A DNA stretch of 38,638 nt, taken from assembly GCA_020650975.1 (NCBI GenBank), contig JAIPMN010002325.1, forward strand, positions 1 through 38,638. Direction: 5' to 3'. Made by a program: the position numbers and the translations under genes. The notes under the pieces are model-generated. The model saw only the letters and a program-made list of their open reading frames with translations. It did not search any database and had not been told where the DNA came from. Every line of letters starts with the position of its first letter. Positions within the stretch are counted from its first letter, which is position 1. The DNA comes from Apostichopus californicus. Lineage: Eukaryota > Echinodermata > Holothuroidea > Aspidochirotida > Stichopodidae. Below are positions 1-9,700 of the stretch, one piece after another.

Positions 1-100
1 GGGGGGGGGGGGATGATTACATAGGGCATCCCCCTGACCAAATATTGGGGGGATACATCCCCCCATCCCCCCGGGATCGACGCCTATGTCTGAGCCTGTC
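1..100. repeat. GC-rich repeat remnant
   Basis: The window opens with a run of 12 G, then a perfect small palindrome (GGGGGGAT-AC-ATCCCCCC near 49-66) and CCCCCCGGGATCGACGCC. G/C-run palindromes of this kind are typical of small DNA transposon ends. The left part lies outside the window. Confidence 0.4.
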
Positions 101-2326
101 ACGGCGCTCACTTTGTAGGTACCTACAATATGACTGTACTCCCTGGTGTGATGTCCACCCAAAAAATAAGGCCATGGACAACCGACAAGTTCTTCATACA
201 AGCACTCCGCGCGCACTATAATACTGCGTATATTTGCAGGCAAATGCAGTTCTAGTTATTTAAGGGCCTTGCTAACATTTTGATCACATATCAAAATCAT
301 TTAGAGCTGTACTTTTTTATGCATTTCTTCAGTCTGTCCAATATTCATCAGTTGCAATTTTTATGCTGTCTGTCACCTTATTATTTTTTGTTGGTGTAGT
401 GTAATAGTACCTAGTGCCACAATGTTGTTATGTGGCAAAAGTCAACTCGAAGTACACTTATAATACTTCCAGCAAGTCATGCGATGCCTCCATACCGGGT
501 AATGAATGCTACACGTCTGTCATGTAAAATAAAGAGGAAGGTAATACGTCATGCGCTCAAAGGTCAAGTACCATTGTTGTACAGTCAACAACCACCAGAG
601 ATGCGGTTTTCAGAAAAAGGAACAATGGGGTAATACCTCCGGAGAGCCTATTATCTATGTAGGTGTAGAAAAAAAAACTTAAAAATAAACTTCCCAAATG
701 TAACCAGTCATTTGATGAGAAAAAAAACTTATCTTCTTTTTTAGCATTGATTTTTAACTTTAGTATTTACGAATGCATGTGGAGGTACAAATAATATATA
801 TTAGTTTGTTAGGGGTACAAGAATATCTACGCACATAATGGACGCGTCCAATAGAGTATTTCGAAACATCTCTACCAGCTGATTTTAATTCAGGTTTAAA
901 ATACCACTGCCTGTTGTCAACTATTCCATCTCACATGCAGATAGGAATTTATACGCTTAATTCGGATAACCAAGACCAGAGAGTTACAGAAGTCTTCTGT
1001 ATAAGGATACGTTCTTGAGAAGAATACACCTATATCGTGAGTAAGAAACCCTCCCCTTTTCTTAGATTTGTGTATTGGAGGAATGACGCTAATGCTGCAT
1101 TTACTATAATCTCTCAATCGCCCATTGAAGTTCGTTTAGTAAAGGTTACATGCTGGACTGTCTCTCATGCTGGACTATATATATATACTGTATATGTACT
1201 AAAAAGACTTGAGTTCACTTTAGAACTTTCTTTGTGGTGGGGAGGTAAAGCGGAGGGAGGAAGGGTGTGGTCAATGGTAAGGATACTTCCACAGGTCAAG
1301 TAATGCATAAATGTACGAACCATTTTGATAGTAGAAAAGTAGAGTGATTTAAATCCCTTGTAATGCAACTTGCAAGAAAACTCATCAAAGAGATTGTAAG
1401 GTAAAGATGTTAGTGATTATATCCCATTTTGTGTTGTGTAACTTCAACCAAATTTTCAATCTCTTTAATCTCTTGTCTCCCTTTTTCTGGTGGAGAGGGG
1501 GAGTGGGGGGGGGTGGGTTATGCGATTGGAGGTGGAAATACTAATATTTAGAACTGGAAAATATAACAAATTTCCAAATGTACCTGTCTCCATGCCCTAA
1601 GTGCATCCAGAGTCTTGCATTCATATCATAAAGGTCTTGTGACTACGCATTAGTTGTACATAGTGTTTAATTTTAATTTTGTTGAACTGTTTATACGACT
1701 ATGTATCATTGCCAGTAATCAAGTTTCGTTTCTATTTTCTGTACCTTTTGTTGTTATGTAACTTTTCTTTAACATTAACAAAGAGAGATGCTTGTAGGAT
1801 TATACGATGTAGGAAAATGTTGAGGAAATGGAAAGCAAACATGTGCATCTGTGGTGTTATTTTTTTTTATGGGGAAGAGGTACAATAGGTCTCTGTATGT
1901 TTCTCTGTATATGATTTTACCTGGCTGCCACATCCTTCGGCTTTGAGGGGCAGTTGTGTGTGGCAGATAGAAATACTTTACTAATTAAACTTCATTAGCA
2001 TTTGAAAATTCTGCTGGCATCTAATTCCTTTCTTGAAACCAATCAGTGTCTTGGCTAGCACTTATTCTTCTGGTATAGTAATATAAATATTGCTTTCTGA
2101 CTTCCAAGTGTGTTTGCACTGGGTCTAATGTTCAACTTTTGTCCTCTGGTGCTTTTCTTGTGAAAACAATTTTGGAGTACTTCTCTGGCTCTATATGTCG
2201 ATGTTACCATGCATGATATTATATGCAGTACTTAGGCCCTGCCTCATTTGGCATTGTTCCAGTGTTTTCAAAAGTAAGACACTTAATCTTTGTTTAAATT
2301 CCATATGTTTTATTCCCTGCAAAAGC
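101..2326. other. Non-coding DNA, no gene seen
   Basis: AT-rich sequence with short chance frames only. Simple tracts include a G run at 1505-1513 and poly-T at 1860-1868. No RNA gene, exon or repeat boundary was recognised. Confidence 0.5.
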
Positions 2327-2720
2327 TTTTTCATGATCATAATAAGAAACATTTATATTATCGCTTTACATAACGAATATATCAAAGTGCTTTACAAAGA
2401 ATGCAGAGAAAAACCACTACTAATTAAAGTACTTACCAAAGAGGTAGGTTTTGAGATGAGACTTGAAAGTTTGAAAATTATCAAGACTGTGGTAAAGGTA
2501 TTCCAACGTGGTGTGCAAACATAGAATGCCCTATCGTCGTAGAACTCGGTATTTCCGATAGGTTGGTGGAGACTATATGTATTTGAGCAAATCCAATGTC
2601 AGTAAATCTGCCAGATAAGCCGGTGCCATGTCATGTAAGATTTGAAATGTAAGACTTATAATTTTGAATGCATGTTTTGACTCCCAAGTTTAACAAGATT
2701 GATGTCTTTTCTTAGATATG
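2327..2720 (+). repeat. Possible old interspersed repeat
   Basis: The segment contains CTTTACA words spaced around 2365-2395 and then a stretch with GGTTTTGAGATGAGACTTG. It resembles a dispersed repeat I recall from marine invertebrate genomes, but I see no second copy in the window and no termini. The class is unassigned. Confidence 0.3.
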
Positions 2721-3046
2721 CATGCATTCCTTGCTGGGAAACAATCATCTTTGTGAGGTCTTATCAGTGATTTATATAGGTTTATGACAGTTTTAGTATC
2801 ATGTTGCTGAAGTTTTGCCAATAATGCCTATAACTTTATTGTCCTTCTTTACTTGCTTTGGCACATTGTTTACATGTCTTTTTTTTTTTGTGAAGAATAA
2901 CCCCCCAGATCTTTCCCTTCTTCCTGATTTGTATTATTCTTCCACTGAGGTTATACTCAGCTAATTTTGGGTTATTATATCCAAACTGAAGCACTATAGC
3001 ACATTTGAAAAATGCTATGCAAAATTGCTATACAAGTGCAAAGATG
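2721..3046. other. Non-coding DNA, no feature seen
   Basis: AT-rich sequence with a T10 run near 2880. Nothing else is supportable. Confidence 0.5.
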
Positions 3047-3565
3047 CAGAGCTCCCAACTGAACCGCATTTCGCGGGTTGGACCCGCATTCTAACACCCA
3101 AACCCGCTGACCCGCACATTGACAAGCGTCCGAAAAACCTGCATTGTAATTGTCAAGTATACATAAAAAAAATTGCATCAAAGTTTGACTTAGCAACCAT
3201 CATTTCTTTAGCATTTAGCATAATAGAGTATAAAACCTCATTTACAGCATCATTTGAACCTCAAATTAGCCTATATTTCTTTTCATTGGGGCGAGCAGCG
3301 AACATTTTCATGCCACGGGAAAGAATGAATTATCACCTACTATTCAATTTATTGATGTTACACACAAAAAAATGCATATTTCTCAGAAAATATTGGGTGA
3401 CAAAAGCCCTTCTAAGTGCCACCATTTTACATGTAGGCATCACCAGGATTCCAAAACAAATCAAAAGGGGAGGGGGATGTGCACCCCCTCCCCTTATACC
3501 CCTCCCCCAGGACGACAATTCGTGGCATGGACCAGCATTTGCCTTCTGAAGAGTTGGGAGCTATG
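3047..3565. mobile_element. hAT-like non-autonomous element (519 bp)
   Basis: Left end CAGAGCTCCCAACT is matched by right end AGTTGGGAGCTATG (13 of 14 bases as inverted repeats). Flanking 6-mers AAGATG and AAAATG differ by one base and could be a decayed target duplication. The CAGAG..TCCCAAC end resembles hAT termini. An internal purine/pyrimidine-rich core (about 3463-3530) is the reverse complement of the core in the element at 28940. A 174-residue chance frame crosses it, with no recognisable domain. Confidence 0.5.
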
Positions 3566-4179
3566 AAAATGCAAAGCAGTTTTGTACACATGCAGGGACC
3601 ATGTAGTACCTTCAAAATTGCTACACAAAATTTGCACACTAAATTTTTCCCTGAACTACATTCTCAGATATTGAGGTGAGCTGTGCATTTATTTTGATTG
3701 TTTTTGGAAATTATACAAAGCAGAGGTCCATTGTAGAGCTTGGTCATTTCGATGTCCTATCCAATCTCTGCATATAGTTGAAATTATGCAATTTATATCG
3801 TCATATAAAATAACAATTATTTTTGTCATGTAGGATATAGGAATTTTCTATCCCATATTTCTAAAGGATGCTATATAGTATGCTATACCAAATTAACAAT
3901 AATTACTATCAATGTAGTGTAGTGTCTGAGGTTTGCATCATAAATTCTTATTACTTTTATATGAGATCTTTCTTTCTTTGAAGGTGTGTAAACATGATGT
4001 AATAAACTTGTAAATTATCACTGACCTGATTTTTACAGATCTATTTACCCCAGATCTTCACTCATTTGTGAAATGATGTGGGCTTTTAATTTTAAAAAAA
4101 GTATCAAAAAAACAATTAAATTCAGCTCAGCCAATTACTTTACGAAGGCCTCAATAAAACAGCTTTCTATTATTTCACA
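3566..4179. other. Non-coding DNA, no feature seen
   Basis: AT-rich with no exon-like or repeat structure that I can support. Confidence 0.5.
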
Positions 4180-5180
4180 TGACACCGGATAAACACTATC
4201 TCTATATCGATACGCTCTTTTGTGTACTCGAAGGTCACGCAATGGTGATTCACCAGTCCTGTTGGTGTTTCTTTGATGGACAGCTGTTCGAATAAAGGAT
4301 TGCGAAATAATGACGAACTTGTACTTAGTAAGGGACTACTCACGCAGTACACAGACAATAGATATACACTAACACGAGGATCTAAGACTAAAAGGTCGTG
4401 ATTACCCGATATCCACGAGTATATTCTTGAATGGAGCCATAAAACACGAAGGAATAATACATGAGAGATTTAAACATGAAGTTATTCATTTTCCACTAGG
4501 TTCGTGCAGAAAAAGCAAGCATTTTAGTTCATATATTCAATTCGACGATAGACTACGAACACTAGCCTACGATCACTTATACTACGAGTCTGCCTGACTA
4601 ATTGTACTATATATAGACCAAAAAGGCGGCAATTGTAGTTGTAGTTGTAAAATAGTAATGTAGGCCTAACCGTGTTATGTTACGTTATGAAATTATGATC
4701 GTAACATACTACCGTCTAGTCTAAAGCCTAGGTGTCAGTTTCGCGAATCGGAAAATATACATGCCCTAAAACGTTACTAGGCTAGGCCTACACTATGCCA
4801 TTCTGAATTTTGTTCGTGGTTGTCTGGTAATTTAACATGTTTTCTTATTTTAATCTTGAATGTTCACTAAAAGTAACAGTTAAAAACTTCTTTTAGACTA
4901 AACGTCTGTCAATTACTTATTAGCCTAGGTAACTAGTGTTGGGAATGTTCCCCAAATAGGCTACAGTAGCATACAAGGTGATTGCTGCAGTTAGCATGAA
5001 AGGTTCTGTTTTGGTAGGCCCACTTAGAAAAGAGATATAAAATTATTGAAAAAGATTCACAGAATCTGTAAACAATCTGTTAACAATGTATGAGTATTCA
5101 ACGCCGTTGTCAGAAGCGGAGAAATTAAATCACTTTGAATGCGGCACTTTTAACGGCAGTAGGCTAGGCCTAAATAATGC
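4180..5180 (+). promoter_or_regulatory. Candidate promoter / untranslated first-exon region (CpG-rich)
   Basis: CpG dinucleotides are clearly denser here than in the flanking AT-rich DNA (for example TTTCGCGAATCGG near 4740 and CAACGCCGTTG near 5100). With the acceptor at 6354 needing an upstream exon, this is the best place for the transcription start. Clustered TAGGCCTA words also occur here. This is inference from base composition only. Confidence 0.35.
4608..4615 (+). promoter_or_regulatory. TATA-like box
   Basis: TATATATA inside CTATATATAG, followed about 15 bases later by GGCGGC. It sits in the CpG-rich candidate promoter. Such words are common by chance in AT-rich DNA. Confidence 0.2.
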
Positions 5181-6323
5181 TTTGCAATTTGACTTCAAAA
5201 TACACCTTCCAGAATTAGTATTATTTCACTAAATATTCATTTGTGATGACAATTGATCATTGCAAAATAAAGTTAAAAAGCAATTTTGTGAGTACCACAA
5301 TCTGATCACAAGAAGAAGTCCGGCAATAATTGACAACATTGCAAAAATGTTAGAGGTATCTGACTATTGGTGCTTGCAGCTTTTACAGTTTAATTGCTCT
5401 AAAAATTTCATCATCTTGTCTGATTTTGATATAAAAGGTTCAGGGACTGTTATCAGCATCATGTTGTTATGTTTCAAAATGTAGGTTATTTCTACCTAAG
5501 TTAATGAGATTGGAAAAGCTATGAATCTTGCACATAGTTCTAGGAATCTAGGATAAGATATATAAAACTGCAGAAATCTATGTTAATGCTTACATTGCCG
5601 TGCTGGTGGTGTAAGATAACTTCTCAATGCTAATAGCTGAAAACTAGATTGTTTATAATTCAAAGGTAATATCAAAAAATTTTGAAAATGAAGCCTCTAC
5701 AATATGCATGAAATATAAGACTCTTGAAGTTAGGCTAGGGTTTGCCCTGCATTGCTTTTTTAAATCAAAGAGTGTGGACATGGGCTAAGTTTTAATCAAG
5801 CTTTGGGTTGTAGTCAGAATTTGATAGCAACCTTAGTGGATCTATGGTAGCACAAATGTTTGTCAGGCTTATTTCACTAAGTAATCAAAAGTTTTCTAAT
5901 ACCACTTCAAATTTGTCATAATCTATAATTAACAAGATGATATGTCTGCATCCTGCTCCTATTCCTCTCATTTGCCACCCCACCTGCCAACGGACCCACT
6001 GCCCAGGTTCAAAATTCTCATTTGTCATAGTCTGGAATTACAGTAATTTGGCTTCCCAACTTCTAATATGTAATGGTGATGACTTATTGACACAATATCT
6101 AAAACCTGAAGTACAGTAAGAGTTCAGTAAGTAGCTTGTAAATAAGCCTTAATTTATTTCTCCCATGTCTAAAACTTGTAACTCAAATAATGATGTACAA
6201 AAAGGTTACAGAGCATACACAGAGTTCCAAGAATTTAAGTTCATAGATCAGTAATTTGATAATAAAATTGTTTACCCATGGGGAAAGTATTTGAAATTGA
6301 CCTCAGAACTGATATCACACGCA
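5181..6323. other. Upstream DNA, probably 5' intron
   Basis: AT-rich. If the acceptor at 6354 is used, this is mostly an intron in the 5' UTR. Several GTAA-type donor words occur (near 4928, 5665, 6126) and none stands out. Confidence 0.4.
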
Positions 6324-6354
6324 CTCTCTTTCTCTCTCTCCCTGTTCTTTGCAG
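6324..6354 (+). promoter_or_regulatory. Splice acceptor before the start-codon exon
   Basis: A long CT-rich tract (CTCTTTCTCTCTCTCCCTG and onward) ends in TTTGCAG, 43 bases before the ATG. This strong 3' splice site implies at least one untranslated exon farther upstream. The matching donor could not be chosen with confidence. Confidence 0.65.
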
Positions 6355-6397
6355 ATATATACACTTTAAACCATATTATTAACAAACACTAACAGCC
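6355..6397 (+). other. SLC29A: 5' UTR part of coding exon 1
   Basis: Forty-three AT-rich bases lie between the inferred acceptor and the start codon. They contain no upstream ATG. Confidence 0.6.
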
Positions 6398-6744
6398 ATG
6401 GGTTCTTCAGAGGTGACTTGGAACCCCAAGAGTGGTGCTGAAATTGAGTTTTCAGATAATGGTGGATCAGCCAATCACAGCCATGAAAATGGTCACAGTT
6501 TACCATCAATATGCACACCATCGAGAAGGCAGAATGGTTACACAACTCTGCCACAAGAAGACATTTCAGATGGCACAGTGCAAGAGAACGGATCCAAACA
6601 CAACCACTTAATAACAAAGACACCAAAGGGTTACACGTCTATGGAGGACATACAATTAACAAACCATTCTCACCAGAATGGTGGAACAAAGGAGAAGTTA
6701 GAGAAAGGTGTTGATGAAGGAGACACAGGCCCACCAATAGACAA
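6398..6744 (+). CDS. SLC29A: ENT coding exon 1 (N-terminal cytosolic tail)
   Basis: Encodes residues 1-115 and two bases of codon 116. It opens at ATG 6398 in a strong start context and ends at a GTAAGT donor; reading through the donor meets an immediate TAA. The peptide is hydrophilic and rich in N, G, S, H and T, with no membrane segment. It holds YTTL (48-51) and YTSM (79-82), both fitting the YxxPhi sorting pattern, TP sites at T40 and T75, and the near-repeat NHSHENG (26-32) / NHSHQNG (89-95). The family does not conserve this region, so the support is the open frame, the start context, the correct phase into exon 2, and the P-x-D-[KR] stretch that precedes TM1 in this family. Confidence 0.88.
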
Positions 6745-9700
6745 GTAAGTTGCTTTTATCATTTTTTTGTCTTTCTAATTTTTTTTTCCTTTGACATAAT
6801 TGTTTGGTTTACAGTAAAATACCAAGTTATTGCTGCGTGTACTATCAAATGCCAAATTAGTGTACTCAGCATTAATTCACTCCTTTTCTATTTTTTGCCT
6901 TTTGCTTATACATTTCAACTCTCATTCTGAGTATATTATATAGTAGAGCAGGTCTTTAGTTAAACTTTTCAACGACCACCAACTTCACACTTGCAGGTTG
7001 GTGGCTTCGTGAAAAGAAAGTTAGTTAATATGCGATCAGTTGCTGTGATGAATTATTGACAATAGTCCCATGTGCACAAAGGATTTTCAGACTGCACCCA
7101 TGCGACACGTACAGTATATCTCATGTTATGTAACCAGGGTAAAATGTTGATTTTATAAATGATGACAGCTTTTCTTAAGTGCCGAAACACAGAAAAGTAC
7201 TTCTCATGGCACTGTACAACTAATGTACAAAGTTGTTGCTTGTCGTGCAACATAACCAAATTCTAGATTATATATACAAAAACATAACAAAATTAAAACA
7301 AAATTATTACTCGCCAGTTCATCTAGTAAAGCAATGACAAAACCCTAGTCCTAGTCCTCTGTGTCTGAATGAAATTAAAAGAATTGTCTGGTAGCCCTTA
7401 GAAGTTACCTTAAAAAATGATAAATAATTTTCCAAACATGTTTTCAAAGTATGAGAACGCTAATGTTGTGTTTGACAGAGGAGCGATTTGTTAATCGTTT
7501 AGGATGGATATTTCAAATATACTTTGAACAGTAGCGAACGTGACCTCATCTTCGCAAATGCAGATTGCGACATAACCCACACTACATACAGTTCCTACAG
7601 TGATCACAACCAAATTTTGGTCCTTAATTTCTGGTGAGATTTCTTATAAATTATGCATGTTTTAGAAAATCGTTGAGCCGTCATATATGTAGTGTATCTG
7701 TAATTTCGAGGTCTTTGTGTAACACAAGATAAGTTTAAACAGCAGACTCTTTGCTGTTTATACGTTGTGCTGTCCAGCTCCAATGCAAAGAATGATGGCA
7801 TGTAGTCTACTGTAATGTTTACAATTGGATAGTTCTACAAAGCCTTAGCTTCTCGGTACTAAATTCTGCTCTGACATCGATTCCGCCATGTTTCACCTTT
7901 CGATGTGCCAAATACATTTCAAGCTTCCTTTTACTGTAAAGTTGCTTTGTGAATTTTTATTTCAGCAATTTGGAAGAAGGGTTTGTTTGAAAGTGAGAGT
8001 GTATTATGTGCAATGCTATGTACGTACGTTCGAAGTTGTTAGCTCGTCGTGTTGAGCGGTCGTAGTCGAAAGTCTAAGTGGTGTAAGTTCAAACTAGCGA
8101 TACTACAAAGGTAATTGAGTAACCTTTGTAGTAACTAGCGATACTACAAAGGAACAATACATAAATGTATTGTTCCCAACTTCCCACTTTGTCTACAAAT
8201 GCCTACTGTATGTATTTCTTTATAAGTGGATGATCCAATTTTTCAATAGTATTTGTTATTTGCCGAAAAAATTTAAGAATTTGGATAAACTTAAAAAAAA
8301 AAAAATGCTGTAGCGATGTGATTTTGACAATTGGGTTCAGGTTTTTGTCCTTTCAATTGTTTTGTCTGAAGTTCTCAGTTTAGTCTGGACTATTCTTGCA
8401 ACAGTTTAGTTTAAGCTCATTGTCTACGATTTACTATAATTATGATTAAATAAATTGTATAAGAAGCTTCATTGAATTAGGCTTATATTCATTCAGCCAC
8501 TACAAAACTGTCTGTCCAGAGCTATAGTCCATTGGTTTTATTATATTAACTGGCATAAGTCTGTACAGTCGTTGGAAACAATATTTGGTTTGGCCTATTC
8601 TAACGACTGATCAGTCTGTGTGAGTTCACACATGGGATGTTGGAATTATGTAATATATGCTGCAGCTTCCAAGTATTAAATAATATCAAATTAACTTCAG
8701 ATTCGATATACTGATGGTATAAAGTTATAAACATACTGTACACATGATATACCAAGCATGGTAGCAGGGTATGTCGTTGGGGAGGATGTGTGGCGAGGTG
8801 AGGGGTATGTGGGGCCTCGTATTGATGACAGTAAGCAACATATTTAATGGATAATATTCAACTTGACACGCAATTTGCCGGTATTAATTTGAGAATTCCT
8901 GTCAATTACAGATAAAAGTCAACCACGAACTTGCTTAAATGCATTTTGTAATTTTCGTCCAATTTTTTTTGGGTGCCCACCAATGTCATGCGGGGGGAGG
9001 GGAAAGACATTTGACTGGGGGTTCCCACCCCTTGCTGGTTACGCCACTGGCTGAAAGGTACAGGACATAGGATATTTGAACTTTTACTTCCTGAACAGGA
9101 AACGCTAAGTTTTCTTGAAAAAATAATATTGTGTTGCTTTTGGTAATTTTATGTTCTATGCCATGTGAAAATAATGTACTTTAATAACAGTTACTGTAAT
9201 GTTCATTGGCATCACTAATTCAGCTTCAGGTTCAGTAGGAAGGGCTCCATTAAACATTGAAAATTTCAGATACAAGGAAATTGAATCATTCCATTCTATT
9301 AACCTTTTTATAATTTTCAGTTGATAACTGTTTGAGGATGTTTTTTTACTTTAGTAAAGGTTGCAAAAAATGGGTGACAAAACACAACCAAACTGTTACT
9401 TTTTCATTATGAAACAAAACAGTATCAGTACTAGGCCAGTCGGCCTACAGTACATTGAAAATTGTCAGCAAAATTGCATCATACCAACATTTGAAAGTGG
9501 AGTCTTAAAACCATTCAAAACAGGACATTTGACTTGAATGAAAAAAAGCAGAAAGCACCAATCTATAATTTTTTTTGTCAGGTCTTTGTCAGTCTTTCAA
9601 TCTTTCAGTCAATCTTTTGATCAAAGTCAGTCAGTCAATCTTTGTCAGACCCGGGCTTTCTCTTTCATCTCATATTGTGTATATCTGGTATTTAAACTTG

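Noticed and set aside
2195-2524. 109-codon open frame
   Set aside because: Overlaps a possible interspersed repeat; the peptide has no recognisable family and ends abruptly.
3025-3549. 174-codon open frame on the + strand
   Set aside because: It lies within the inverted-repeat element, consists partly of G/C-run translation, and shows no domain or splice context.
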